A DNA stretch of 64,000 nucleotides from Lasiosphaeria ovina (GCA_033439765.1 JAULSN010000003.1:5146001-5210000), one strand, 5' to 3'; shown: positions 33,299-44,954, numbered from the stretch's first letter. The notes: generated by a model not told the origin, from the sequence alone. Program-made: numbers and translations.

Positions 33299-34800
33299 CT
33301 AATTGCTGGGAAACCCGTTCTTCAGGTTGTCGTACTTTGTGTTTGGGTACGATATGCAATTGTCCAAGTGTTGCAACGACTGCGGCCCGCCCAACACGTC
33401 CACAACATTGCCAATCAGGCTCTCGGGTCCTGCTTTGTCGGCGCTGCTCTCCCACCACATGCCGCCGCCCAGTCCCCGGCTCTTGATATACTCGGCCTTC
33501 CGCCGCGCCATGCGGACCGTGTCATAGCTCACCAGAGTCCTGGTCCCGAGATGGTACGAGTAGCTCGCGGCCGACTCTTCGTCGTGGTGCTCCGCGGCGC
33601 CCTCGTGCGGCAGCTTCTTGTAGTCGTACACGCCCGCTTCCCAGGTGCCCTGGCCGACGCCCTGGTAGGGCTTGCCGAGGCCGTCCGTGTTCTCGAACGC
33701 GCGCCCGTACAGCGGCATGCCCAGGACGATCTTGTCGGGCGCCACGCCGTGGGCCGCGTAGTAGTCGACGGCGGCGACGGTGCTGAAGGCCGTCGACGCC
33801 GGGTTCGACGCGCACGGGAACAGGTTCGCCTGGTGGCCCGCCACGCCGTCCCACGACCCCGCGTAGTCGTACGCCATCAGGTTCCAAAAGTCAAGCACCC
33901 GGTCCATCGCCGCCAGGTCCAGCTTCTCGAAGTTCTGGGCCCCTGCCGGGCACGCCACCGTCAGCTCGAAGTGGTACGGTGCCGTGCCCGCTGGTGCAAC
34001 AGACGCTGCGTACCGGTCCAGCGCCCCCCGGCACTCCTCTAGCAGCGCCACCAGATTCGCTCCCTCGTCCGCCGACTGCGGATACTCCCAGTCAATGTCC
34101 AGCCCGTCGAAGCCGAGCTGCGCGACCTGCGAGAGAGAGAGAGCATAAGGGTCAGCAAAGAGGACGCGACGAGAAGAATAAGAAATATTACCAGCTGCAC
34201 GGCGCTCGCGGCAAAGGCGGCGCGACCAGCCGGGGTGGAGGCGGGCGCGGCGAAGGCGCTGCTGTAGGTCCAGCCGCCGATGGACAGCAGGACCTTGAGG
34301 TTGCGGTTGCGGTGCTTGAGCAGGTTGAGCTGCTTGAGGCAGCCGTACAGGTTGGTGCCGCTGTCGTTCCAGCTGTCGCCGTCCCAGTGGATGTCCGTGT
34401 CGGCCCACGAGTCGGTCAGGAACACCTCCGCGCCGGCCCCCTCCCCGCGAACGTTAGCGAACGCGTACAGCACGTGCGTCAGCTTCTCCGCCGGCAGCTC
34501 CTGCGGCCGGTGGCCCCGCGCGTAGATGGCCCAGTTGACAAAGTACGCCACGGAGCGGTAGCCCCCTGCGCCGCCCATCTCGTTGGTTGGGCTGCTGGTG
34601 GTGGTGGTGGTGGTGGTGGTGGTGGGGAGTGGTGATTGTTGGCCTTGGAGGGGCGGACGTGGGGTTGATGTCAGTGGCGAAAGCGCCGAAAGCAGCGATG
34701 AGGGGAGAGCTGTGGGTGAGAACAGGAGAGCACCGAGAAGCAGGGCAGCTAGAGAGATCGTGAAAAGGGCAAAAACGGATACTTTTCTAGCGAGTGGCAT
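33299..34800 (-). CDS. GH18 chitinase, membrane-anchored or secreted
   Basis: Exon 1 is 34800-34192 and exon 2 is 34126-33299, with a 65-bp intron; 478 residues. The N-terminus has a 25-residue hydrophobic segment ([20 protein letters not shown]) without an obvious cleavage site, then a Thr-rich linker. The catalytic domain starts at [16 protein letters not shown]. It has [11 protein letters not shown], the GH18 signature [11 protein letters not shown] with acid/base Glu217, LMAYDYAG and a late [11 protein letters not shown]rp motif. The DxxDxDxE pattern is complete, so activity is expected. It would cleave chitin in cell-wall remodelling or nutrition. An upstream in-frame extension was rejected because its residues look untranslated. 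Confidence 0.93.
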
Positions 34801-35327
34801 ATAGAGTCTTTTATGTTTGTTCGGATAGGTACAGCTTGGCGTCTTGGGCAAAGTTGGGTGTTGTTCGAGACAGGGGTTGAAGTGGCGGGCATCCTGTAAG
34901 GAGGGGGCTTCCACGAGGCGCGGGGCTCAAATAGTTCCACTCAGTGACAGCTGCTTTACCTTTGTCCCCTGAATTTTTAGGGCTAAACAAGAGAACAAGG
35001 ACCTGGCCGCACCTGTGCACGTCCAGAATCAAATCGCCAAGGAAATTCCGCGGACAGAGCCCAAAGAATCAGCGGCTGAGCTGTCTTGGAGCCGAAAAGC
35101 TATCCAAGTTGCTAGCTTCTCGCAGCTAGAGTGGTCAGGTTCAGCTGTGTTTGCGTCCAATCCTTGCCCCGCAGTGTGGCGGAGGAGCTGCCGCAGCGGA
35201 GGCCGTTCGCAGCCGCTGGTGACGCCAGCGTTGAACCTGGCGCCGTTCTCCGCGGAAACTAGCAAAGCTATTACGTACACGCCGAAGCTGATCTTTAATG
35301 ATGAAATATGCAGAGCCACCTGCCCAC
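34801..35327. other. Intergenic, no gene seen
   Basis: Upstream of the chitinase and downstream of the HNH relic. Ordinary base use; no ORF or repeat of note. Confidence 0.45.
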
Positions 35328-36905
35328 TCAAGCCGCATCCTCTCCCTCGGATAAAGCCGCATCCTCTCCCTCGGACGAAGCCGCATCCTCTCCATCGGAC
35401 GAAGCCACGTCCACTTCCGGCATGTACAACTTGACACGTTGTATGGCTCTGTCATAGGCCGCGCGTTGGATCGATCTGCCCCAGCGGTCCGCCGCATCGC
35501 TGTCGAGGACCTTGGCTTCCACGGCCGCCTCAAGGAGGACCTTCCAATCGCCGCGCAAGAATTCCTCGTGGAGGGCAGGGCCCAGGCCGCCCTTGGGTGG
35601 CTCGCCACCAAAGATGTCCTCGAGTACGCCGGAGGCCAGCGGGCCCGCGATGAGCTTCTGGACGGCGTAGCGTATCTCCAAGAATCGTATATGGGGTAGC
35701 GGGCGGCCGTCCGGATCGGCCGTAAATAGCTCGTACATATCGCCATGCTCGAGGTACGGGAATCCGACCCCGTCGTCGGACCTACGCCGGAAATCCACAA
35801 TAGTGCCCTTTCCGCCATGGTCCCAGGCACCTCTAATAAGGCCGCCCCGCTTATCCAGATCCTTTAGCTATACTACCTGGAGGTAGATCCTATGCTAGGG
35901 GTCTATCGGGTGCGTAATAGGACGGATCGCAAACCTATGCCGATCCCAGAAGTCGTAGGCGTCTACGCGAAGGGGGAGGATATTTCGCAGCTCCTGGCCT
36001 CTAATAGCGAGCTCTTCGATCTTCTCTAGAGGCCAAAATATCCCTAGCGTATCCTAGAACTTCAAGGCGTATATACCCGAAGCTCTTACGTTTATAATAT
36101 ATACCCCTACGGCCGGCCCGCCGCCAGAGAGAACGTAGCGCCTATCGTACTATTCCGACGATACCGTGGCCTGGGCGGCCTTGTCTTTGGAGGAACGGAC
36201 GGCCTCTTCTCCGGAGGAGAGGTTCACGATAGCCGGCGTGGGGTATCTAGACGTACCTAATTTCTGGCGCTTCGCCGCCGTAACCGCCGCCGCCGACGTA
36301 TTCGTCCAAGCGTTGAATAGGCCCTCGATTAGGGGTATATATATAGAGTATATACGCTTAAAGTAGCGTACTAAGGTCAACGACTCGGGTGCCTCTAGGT
36401 TAGACTTCATATTAGTCATATCTAATAGGAAAAGCTTCGACGACGGGTCGTTGGTTATATCTAATAGGAAAAGCTTCGACGACGGGTCGTGGAGCACGGC
36501 TAGTAGGCAATAGGCCAGCTTTAAGCGATTCGCCTTCTCAAGCACGGCATCGCCGCCGGGGGCGTACTCGGATCCGATGGCGGAAACCTCATCTCGGACG
36601 TATTGGGCGAACCGCTCCTTAAGCTCCTCAACCGTCTTGGGATCAGGGGGCGGTTACGACGACGACTGCGACTCCGAGGGATACGCCTGGCAGTCCGAGT
36701 GCTGCGAATCTGGCAGATCTAGTGCCGGAGCCAGGGCGGAAGCCGAAGTACCCGAGGGCTCGGCGATACCGGGTAACGATAGCGGGACGGGTAGCCAGTC
36801 GATGGGCTTGGTACCGACGAACTCGACCTCGATAGGCTTGGGCTTGGCCCTGGCCTTGGCCCTAGCCTTGGGCTTGGGCTTGGGCGCGGGACCGCTCGGA
36901 GACAT
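35328..36905 (-). pseudogene. HNH_2-type endonuclease-domain gene erased by RIP
   Basis: One uninterrupted frame of 526 codons runs from ATG 36905 to TAA 35328, broken only by stops at 36654-36656, 36150-36152, 36054-36056, 35895-35897 and 35868-35870, with no indel. The order is a Lys/Pro/Ala-rich start, a helical region (VLEKANRLKLAYCLLAVL), then the HNH core near 35870-36150: YDRRYVLSGGGP, KF(stop)DTLGIFWPLEKIE, LPLRVDAYDFWDRHRFAI. This matches the fungal HNH_2 pattern RCVLTG...H...FWDTLRLFWP...HxxWDxxRFAL, with the Cys and two His now Tyr. The C-terminus has a Ser-Glu-Gly-Glu-Asp tandem. W-to-stop and C/H-to-Y changes are all G-to-A or C-to-T. Confidence 0.75.
36419..36490 (-). repeat. 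Exact 33-bp direct repeat, 39-bp period
   Basis: TATCTAATAGGAAAAGCTTC plus the next 13 bp (ending GGGTCGT) occurs at 36419-36451 and again, identical, at 36458-36490. Inside the HNH relic it duplicates the residues DPSSKLFLLD in frame. Confidence 0.9.
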
Positions 36906-38562
36906 TCTCTCGGAAGGCCTGACGCGGGTGGCTGAAAAGAATATACCGTTAGTAATACTCTAGCGTAGAATCGCACATGGTCGGAGCAGACCTTTTACGT
37001 ATCAATCGAACAAACCGAACTCGGGCGAGTATTGGCGGCGAGTAACAGCACGCTTGGGACTAGGGCGATAGTAGCCGCGCGATTAAGCTGACTGCCGTGG
37101 CGGGTTTGGAAAGCCGGTGCAGGAAGAGAAGAAAAAGAGGGAACGGGTCGTCGTGGAAATCCGAATGTTGTAAAAAGAAAGAAGGTAAAAGTTGGCTCCT
37201 GCTAAGCGGCGGTCCTTCTTAACCTGGCCGTCGGGTGTGCTTACGAAATGTACTGGATTTGTTTCTTTAAGTCGGGACATACACGAGGGTGCCAGCTGGT
37301 AGCAGTTTAGTGCCAGCTGCCAAGGGCTTAAAAGGGGGAATGGCCATACTAACTCCCGTCTCCTTTTCCTCGCGCAGCTTGCCATGAATAATGATAACTA
37401 CATGAGACTTTGCTCCCTATTTATTTTTCAGACCATTTTTTCTATTATGTCATTTTCGTGAAAACCCCAAATGTTAAATTTTGTTTGTAAGTCAATGAAA
37501 ATTGTCAGACAGGCCATTCTCTCTTGTCTCGACACAACTCGAAATGGCAAAAAGATAAACAGTGCAAAGGATGAGGCAAATATTCTGTCTGAATTCGCCA
37601 AGAATGAGAAAAGTTTTCTGCTGGGATTGTCTGATGGGATATCTTCATTATTGACGGGGGTTTTTTGGTGGATTTACCACGGATTGTCTTCGTCCTTGGG
37701 CACTGCTCAAAACCCAGTGCGTTCACCATCGACGGACGTTGTCGAAAGTGTCGGGGTCATAAGAAGTGTAGTGGAACCGGTTATCGAGGAGGCAGGGAAA
37801 ACCCGGATCGGGGAATTTAAGACGGTCATCGGCTCGCCGGCATACATTACCCAGGCCTAGGGCGTCGCGCTTGGCATTGAACACTATTTCCTCTTCCAAA
37901 TTCAAGAAGAGCCGGCTCTGTTCATTGAGTACCACCTTGAATAGCTCTGCCCAGTTATGGTGCATTTGTGGGTGTAGGTGGCTCACTCCATCTGGGCTGA
38001 TGTGATAGAGTCACTCGAAAGCCGAGGGCCTGTCGCTATACCAGCTGGTTGACCACCTTGCTCCCCGTGAAAGGAGAAGCAAGACACATCTCGGCAGGCT
38101 ATCCTTTCCAACCTTCAGGTCATCTTCGCATCGACAGATTTGTTCACACGATTGGTTCGCTGGTGAGGCATCGCCAGTATGCAGGATTGGGCTATCGCCG
38201 AAGGCCCGGATCAGAGATGCGAGGGCAGTTTCGCCGTTCCATGGAAGCTCCGAGTCCCCATCGGTGAGATTTGCAAGAGAGTTATCAAAGTTGGGGTGAC
38301 GACAAAGGGTGTCAGGTGCGCAATCACGGGAGATGGCCCGTGCACGGGTGGGCGATCGGCCTCCCAAGCAGCTGGGCTGGGCTAGGCTAGGCTAGGGGCG
38401 GGCAACGGGTCCAATATTTTTTTGGAAGCTCGAAGACCGACGACGACATTTCCGCAGCACACCTACCCACCACGCCGCAAACAGCACCTCCCCACCCAGA
38501 CAACTCACCGAAGCTTCGTCGTAATCCGGGGAGCTTTTCGCCAGTCCGAACCTATCTTCGAA
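36906..38562. other. Long region with only doubtful ORFs
   Basis: Minus-strand ORFs at 37723-37986 (LNLEEEIVFNAKRDALGLG, ending NVRRW) and 38011-38367, and a plus ORF at 37471-37860 overlapping the first, have no recognised family. The minus pair looks slightly more protein-like and might be exons of one gene. A short GGCTA/GGCTG tandem lies at 38370-38397 in the CCT7 upstream region. Confidence 0.35.
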
Positions 38563-40477
38563 ATGTCTTTCGGAGGCCAGACACCGACGATTATCGTCCT
38601 AAAAGAGGGTCAGCAGGCTGCAATGGCCCCTCCCCGCCTTCGCCCCTACCATGCCCACCTGTGCTGTGTGAACACCTGTGCACCGCCAGCCCCGTACTGA
38701 CTCGGCTTCTGTCGCAGGAACCGATGCCTCGCAGGGCAAGGGCCAGATCATCTCCAACATAAACGCCTGTCTGGCAGTGCAGGCCACGATAAAGTCCACC
38801 TTGGGCCCCTATGGCGGCGATCTATTAATGGTGGATGCGAACGGCCGACAGACCATCACAAACGATGGAGCAACCGTCATGAAGGTGCGTGTTGCCGTGC
38901 CACCGCGGTCTTCTGCGCTCGTGCTGACTTTGCATAGCTCCTGGACATTGTCCACCCCGCCGCCCGAATCCTCGTCGACATTGCGCGGTCACAAGATGCC
39001 GAAGTGGGCGACGGCACCACGTCGGTGGTCGTCTTGGCTGGCGAGATCCTGAAGGAGACCAAAGAGCACGTCGAGCAGGGTGTCAGCTCACAAATCATCA
39101 TCAAGGGCCTGAGGAGAGCTGCGACCATGGCCGTCAACAAGATTAAGGAGATCCAGGTCAACACCAGCGAATCGAACCGGAGGGACACACTACTGAAGCT
39201 GGCCGGTACCGCCATGACGAGCAAGCTGATCAAGCGGAACACGACATTCTTCACAAAGAGTAAGACCCCCACGCGCCATTCAGAAGGCAGGCTGCTGGAA
39301 ATATGACCATGGCGCTAACATCTCGACCGTAGTGGTTGTCGACGCTGTCCTCTCCCTCGACCAAGACGACCTGGACGAGAAGTTAATAGGCATCAAGAAG
39401 ATCCCCGGCGGCTCGCTGACGGACTCGCTGTTCGTAAACGGCGTGGCCTTCAAGAAGACGTTCTCGTACGCCGGGTTCGAGCAGCAGCCCAAGACGTTCA
39501 AGAAGCCCAAGATTGTGTGCCTCAACGTCGAGCTCGAGCTCAAGGCCGAGAAGGACAATGCCGAGGTGCGCGTCGAGCAGGTGTCCGAGTACCAGGCCAT
39601 CGTCGACGCCGAGTGGCAGATCATCTTCCAGAAACTCGAGGCTATCCACGCGACGGGCGCCAAGGTGGTGCTGTCCAAGCTGCCCATCGGCGATCTCGCC
39701 ACGCAGTACTTTGCCGACCGCGACGTTTTCTGCGCCGGCCGCGTGGCTGCCGACGACATGGAGCGCGTGGTTCAGGCGACGGGCGCCACCATCCAGAGCA
39801 CATGCTCCGACATCCGTCACGAGCACCTGGGCACGTGCGGGTCGTTTGACGAGCGACAGATTGGCGGCGAGCGCTTCAACTTCTTCGAGGACTGCCCCGA
39901 GGCCAAGACGTGCACGCTGGTGCTGCGCGGCGGCGCCGAGCAGTTCATCGCCGAGGTGGAGCGGTCGCTGCACGACGCCATCATGATCGTCAAGCGGGCC
40001 ATCCGCAACAAGACCATCGTGGGCGGCGGCGGCGCCGTCGAGATGGAGCTGTCGGCCTACCTGCACCGCTTCGCCGACGACAAGGTCCCGCACAAGCAGC
40101 AGGCCATCATCAAGAGCTACGCCAAGGCCCTCGAGATCATCCCGCGGCAGCTGTGCGACAATGCCGGCTTCGACGCGACCGACATCCTCAACAAGCTGCG
40201 CGTCGAGCACAAGAAGGGAAAGACCTGGGCCGGTGTCGACTTTGTCAACGAGGGCGTCGCCGACATGATGGAGCGCTTCGTCTGGGAGCCCGCGCTCGTC
40301 AAGATCAACGCCATCCAGGCCGCGACCGAGGCCAGCTGCTTGATCCTGGGCGTCGACGAGACGATCCGCAACGAGGAGAGCCAGGCGCCTCAGGCGCCGG
40401 GCCAGGCTCTGCCGCCCGGAGCTGCCCAGCGGGCGCTGCGCGGACGGGGCCGGGGCCGGGGCATGCCCAGACGGTGA
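38563..40477 (+). CDS. CCT7: T-complex protein 1 subunit eta (CCT7)
   Basis: Four exons, 38563-38608, 38718-38884, 38938-39259 and 39333-40477, give 560 codons in frame. Each intron has a GT donor and AG acceptor (109, 53 and 73 bp). Group II chaperonin motifs: [35 protein letters not shown] (ATP-binding GDGTT), [28 protein letters not shown], and the C-terminal [10 protein letters not shown]. The Arg/Gly tail (RGRGRGRG) is typical of CCT7 in fungi. The product is one of eight ring subunits folding actin and tubulin in the cytosol. It is followed by 456 bp and then the convergent Spt10-like gene. Confidence 0.97.
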
Positions 40478-40933
40478 AGCGGGGGCCATGTCTAGGGTGG
40501 GTAACCTTGAGAACCGAAGAGGATAGATAGACGGCACACGGTAATGTCATTTCGTAGTGTGTGCGTTTGGACCCGTTTATACCAAGACCAAGTTATCCCA
40601 AGGATCTCTCTCGTCTAGCTATACCATAAAAAGGTGGAACCCGGATCATCACGGGGGGGTAAATAAATAAAAGTCCATGTCCGTCATACCTTGTTCCCCG
40701 CCTACATTTGCCTCCTTTCCATTTTTCTATGTGTGTGATATGCAGATGAACAACCCAATCCGTTCGGGAGTGAAGAAATCCAAAACCCCTTCCGGTTTCC
40801 CTTCCTCAATTTCCATGCAAAAAGAATATATATCGAAGGATCCGATGCCCTAGTGAAGACTTCTGCGCCCTGTGCCAGACACCCAGCCAGCCACCCAGCC
40901 AGCCTATATTGGTTTAGTAAAAATAGTACTAGT
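40478..40933. other. Convergent 3' intergenic stretch
   Basis: Between CCT7 and SPT10 stop codons. AT-rich with an AAATAAATAAA run at 40661-40672 that suits polyadenylation. No gene seen. Confidence 0.45.
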
Positions 40934-43342
40934 TCAGCTCTGGCCGTCCACAACGAACGGCTCGTCGCCGTAGATCGTCCTCGCCTTTTCGTGGCCGCTG
41001 CCAGACACCCCGCTGTCGTCTTTCCCACTGGCGGCTTCCTCCTTTTCCACGTCCGTAGACAGCAGCCGGCTCACGTCCATCTTTCCTCCGCTGCCGCCGC
41101 TGCTGCTGTTGCTAACGACATTGCCGCTAGCATCTGGATTGGAACCGCTACTCAAGGTATTGGTGTTGATGTGGGTGTTGATATTGATAGGAGAAAAGGC
41201 GGCGGGCTTCTCGTTCCCGTCTCCTGGTGGTGGCGGTGGCGGTGGTGGTGGGAGACCGGGTATGTCGTCGACGTCCATGGCACCGGAGGAGGCGTCGCCG
41301 GCATCACCGCGGCCGGGTGGGTGGCCATGATGGATGTCATCGTCTTCGTCGTCGTCGTCGTCTTGCGGCTCTATCAGCATCTCCAGGTCACGGTCGACGG
41401 CCGCTTGCTCATCCTCGTCTTCGCGGTGGTGTGTTGTTTCGTCTTCCCGTGGCTCGTGCGCGTTCCGGTGATGCCCATGTCCGTGATCGTTGTGGCTATG
41501 GTCTTCGTCGCCGTCGTCGTCGTCGTCGTCGTCGTCGTCGGCTGCGTTGAGCAGCGCCTGGAAGGTGTCTGCATCTGGGTCGTGGGCGTGGTGGTGGTGA
41601 TGTTGGTGCTGTGGTGAGACGTGGTCATCGAAGGGGTGGTAGTTGTGGCCGTCGTGGCCGTGATGGTGGTGCAGAGCGTCGCCGGCCGGCGACTGGCTGA
41701 TGATTTGCGGGTCGATGGGCTGGTAGACTGCGGTGGTCAGCGAAGGCAGGGTCATTGACCGAGAGTGTGCGGCGACCGCCGCCAGTTGTTGTGGTTGTTG
41801 TTGGTGGTGGTGGGGAGATGGTCTAGTGCCGTGCCCAGTGCCGCGCCCAGTGCCGTGAGAGGACTGTGCCAGCAGAGGATCGTGAGCCTCGTCCCCAACT
41901 ATCCCGGTCATAGCTGTGTCGACGGCTGCCTGAAGAGTGTTGTGACGGTGAGATGGAGGAGGGACCAGAGAGATGGCGCTGGGGTCAGTGTATTGTGGGT
42001 GATGTGATGAAATATTAAACTGGGCCAGGTGCGAGGAATCCGGTAGGGAAGACACGGGCGGCGGCAGCAGCGGCCTAGGCAGCTGGCCTCCGGCAACCGG
42101 ACTCAGATCCATGGCAGCAGCGCTGGAAGCGGAGGCGGACGGGCTAGGAGACGAGCGCTTGGAGCCGGAGCTGGCACCATAAAATGAATTCATGCTGGGA
42201 CGTTTTACACCAGCGACATTCGCCACCGCGGCGGCACTGCTGCCGGCAGGCGAAGGGGAGGGCTGCTGGGCCTGGGTCTGGGAGGACGAAGAGGCCTTGC
42301 CCAGTTCTTTGCATTCAAGGCAGTTCCTAATTACATCCGAGACCGTCTCCTTGATGCGGCTCCAGTGATAGCGCTCGGCAATTGTTGCCGTGGTCTTGTT
42401 GATGCCCGCGTGCGCCTGGTTGTGCACAGTCCTGGCAATGTCATACTGACGCTGCGGGTCCGAGATGACCTCCTTGTCCTTGAGCATCAGGATGTCGCCG
42501 TCCAGCAGCTTGTAATGGGTCGCGGCGCTACGCAGCCTGCTTTTCTCGGCGCGGTCAGCCCCGTTCGGATAGCGGCCGTACTTGAGGTAGAACTTGATCT
42601 TGTCGAAACGCTCTTCACTCACAAGTTCCTCGCTGCCGGCGCCACCCGCCGCTTCGCCCAGGTCTCGCCCGTAGATGATGGCATCGACGAGCCGGTCCGG
42701 GTAGCTCTTGAGGTTGCCGGCGCCTTTGACGCGCCCGATGCGCTTGAAGCCCAGGGCGTCCCAGATCTTGCACGAGGCCACGTTGGTCTCGTAGACCAGG
42801 TTGAAGACCGAGTACGTGTACCCCAGCTTGGGTGCCCACTCCAGGTAGGTCTCGCCCATCAACCGGCCCACACCGCGGTTGCGGGAGGCGTCGGTGACAA
42901 TGAAGCCGGCGTTGCACACATGGCTGCTGCGGCCGGGGTAGTTGGGCTTGATATAAAAGGTGCCTAGACACTCCTTGGACCAGTCCTTGCCGTCCTCAAC
43001 GTCGTCGGCCGTCTCGATGCTCCCAAGCAGCATGATGCCGGCAAAGTTCTGGAACCAGTACGAAGCGAACTTGTTAAAGGGCATGGGGTCCATCATGGGA
43101 TACGTGTCCCCGCCCTCGATCTCCTTGTTGAACTGGTCATTGAGGTAGCGCAATAAGGACTCGGGCACCTGGTGGCGGGACGCAAAGGGGACGACCGTGG
43201 CCACCGTCTGCCGGTCCCGCAGCGTTACACGGCGGGGGAGGATGGTGGGCGGCAGAGATGGGTGGGCAGGGTCCGGATAGGGTGCGTCTCCCGAGACACG
43301 GTAGATGGTGGCGGCTGCCGGATCATCCAGCATGGCCGGCAT
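40934..43342 (-). CDS. SPT10: Spt10-like GNAT and zinc-finger histone-gene regulator
   Basis: From ATG 43342 (MPAMLDDPAAATIYRVSGD) the frame gives 802 residues in one exon. Residues about 60-228 form a GNAT domain with acetyl-CoA motif A RNRGVGRLM (154-162) and ASCKIWDALGFKRIG. Residues about 300-346 carry an integrase-like HHCC finger: HNQAH (H307, H311) and CLEC (C341, C344). This acetyltransferase plus integrase-type finger is diagnostic of Spt10, which binds histone gene promoters in yeast. The C-terminal half is low complexity with Ser, His, Asp and Pro runs. The Asp runs are coded by GTC/GTCATC-type repeats near 41500-41545. Another Met (MLDDP, 43333) is possible. Confidence 0.87.
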   Translation of the reverse strand: MPAMLDDPAAATIYRVSGDAPYPDPAHPSLPPTILPRRVTLRDRQTVATVVPFASRHQVPESLLRYLNDQFNKEIEGGDTYPMMDPMPFNKFASYWFQNFAGIMLLGSIETADDVEDGKDWSKECLGTFYIKPNYPGRSSHVCNAGFIVTDASRNRGVGRLMGETYLEWAPKLGYTYSVFNLVYETNVASCKIWDALGFKRIGRVKGAGNLKSYPDRLVDAIIYGRDLGEAAGGAGSEELVSEERFDKIKFYLKYGRYPNGADRAEKSRLRSAATHYKLLDGDILMLKDKEVISDPQRQYDIARTVHNQAHAGINKTTATIAERYHWSRIKETVSDVIRNCLECKELGKASSSSQTQAQQPSPSPAGSSAAAVANVAGVKRPSMNSFYGASSGSKRSSPSPSASASSAAAMDLSPVAGGQLPRPLLPPPVSSLPDSSHLAQFNISSHHPQYTDPSAISLVPPPSHRHNTLQAAVDTAMTGIVGDEAHDPLLAQSSHGTGRGTGHGTRPSPHHHQQQPQQLAAVAAHSRSMTLPSLTTAVYQPIDPQIISQSPAGDALHHHHGHDGHNYHPFDDHVSPQHQHHHHHAHDPDADTFQALLNAADDDDDDDDDGDEDHSHNDHGHGHHRNAHEPREDETTHHREDEDEQAAVDRDLEMLIEPQDDDDDEDDDIHHGHPPGRGDAGDASSGAMDVDDIPGLPPPPPPPPPGDGNEKPAAFSPININTHINTNTLSSGSNPDASGNVVSNSSSGGSGGKMDVSRLLSTDVEKEEAASGKDDSGVSGSGHEKARTIYGDEPFVVDGQS

Positions 43343-44339
43343 CTTCTTGTCTTGGCGGCCGAGCGCCACGCAGATCGGTCGCACAGGCCGGCCAACAAGA
43401 AAAAGTGGTCAACCAGCCCCTGAGAGACCCAAAACCGTCTCCTGCACGATGTGCATTAGCTTCCGGCATCCGATCGCCATGATTCAGCAAGAGTCCAGAG
43501 GCGCTCTTCGACTGGACAGGGGTAGCAGGTGGTTTGCAGGGGCGACGCAGCAGCAGTTACACTCTAACCAAACAGCGCTGTACGGACGGAATATTGCATT
43601 TACATACCCAACAGCAATGCGCTGCAGCTGCTGGCACGGCCGCTGCACGCAAACCGAGGTATCCGTCAAGGTGTCCCCTGCCCGGGTCGCTCGCGCGTGT
43701 GGGCAGTTCCGAACCGTCTCTGCTCGCTCGCACACTAGCACCCGACAGGTGAGCGACGGTGCCGACACCCAATCACAGGAATGCTTGGTGTGGCGTGACG
43801 GGCACGTCTGGGCGGGCTTGGACGTGACGCTGTGCTGAAATGTTCGTGGTGATGATTTGTTCCGGTGAGAGGAAATTCGCAGGCGAAGTTTTGGGGCCGC
43901 TGACTAGTTACTCCGCAGCCCCGTACATGTACCGGCCCCGACTGGATAAAGTGGGGCAGGGTATTCCGTAGGGTCTGCACTTGCCACTCCGTATGAATAC
44001 CTATCGTTTTGCACGGTGCGCTGCCTCAACCTCAACCTCTAACGACGTCGAGAGAACCTGAGAGGAGACAATAAACTTGAACTTTCAAGAATGTACCTTT
44101 TACCTAGTGCCTTCCTTATCTTTCTATCTTTTCTACCTACGTCCTCTGTACGGATAAGGCACGTTTATACAACCTGGTACTAAAATCTCCAGCTGGGGAA
44201 AGAAACGGCGAAATACGAACGAACCAATCAGAACATCAGCCTGGGCTCTGACGAGGCTGGTGAGTTGTCTGAAGCTTTATGCAGAGATGTCGGACGCCAT
44301 AGTTAGCCATCTCCTTTGCCATTGTAACGCAAACTCGCA
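43343..44339. other. Intergenic, no gene seen
   Basis: Upstream of SPT10. ORFs here (for example 43305-43838 plus) overlap the SPT10 start or lack features. No repeat or RNA recognised. Confidence 0.45.
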
Positions 44340-44954
44340 ATGGCGGGCGACTACTAGCTCCGGCTGCTCGCCTTCGATGGCGGCGGCGTGCGTGGTCTGT
44401 CGTTGCTCATGATATTGCAGCAGCTCATGGCCAGAGTCGGCCCCGAGTCCAAGCCGTGCGACTACTTCGATATGACAGGCGGCACCAGCAACGGCGGCCT
44501 CATCGCAATTATGCTGGGCCGTCTTCGGATGACCGTCGACGAGTGTATTAACGCATACACGACGCTGTCGGATCGCGTCGTCGAAAAGAAACACCACCGG
44601 TTCAGCATCAAAGGCAACCTGCAGGGCAGGTTTGACGCAGCCGAGCTCGAACGAGCTGTCAAAAGAATCCTGGTTGAGCGCGGCTTGGACGAAGAGACCT
44701 TACTCCTCGAAGGCTCGCCCGAAGCTCCCTGTAAAGTGTTTGTCTGCGCGACAAGCAAAGACGCTGTCTGCCTGATGAGCTATCCGTCCCCGCGTGGGCG
44801 CAAACATCTCTTGGAGTCGACGACCATATGGCAGGCCTGCCGCGCGACCTCGGCCGCCACGTCCTTCTTCGACCCCATCGCCATCGGACCTTTTGGCGAA
44901 TGGTGTAGTAAATTCGGTGGACATCGCGGCAGTCCCCAAGTTATGCGTTCCTAG
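44340..44954 (+). pseudogene. Patatin-like phospholipase N-terminal fragment
   Basis: From ATG 44340 the frame reads MAGDY, TAG at 44355-44357, then LRLLAFDGGGVRGLSLLMIL (DGGGxRG oxyanion loop), YFDMTGGTSNGGLIAIMLGR (the nucleophile Ser of G-T-S-N-G), and a helical region to FFDPIAIGPFGE. It then loses homology and stops at 44954. The catalytic Asp-Gly motif expected next is absent, so the domain is cut at its 3' end. The opening matches the patatin domains that head fungal NLR-type proteins, whose NB and repeat parts are missing here. The first stop is explained by CAG to TAG. Not functional as it stands. Confidence 0.8.

Noticed and set aside
37471..37986. Overlapping ORFs on both strands as genes
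   Set aside because: Neither has recognisable motifs; there is no splice or start evidence to choose between them.
39383..40537. Minus-strand ORF of 384 codons opposite CCT7
   Set aside because: It comes from the strong GC3 bias of the CCT7 exon; no domain, and the plus strand is a clear chaperonin.
43305..43838. 177-codon plus ORF beside the SPT10 start
   Set aside because: It overlaps the 5' end of SPT10 antisense and has no features.
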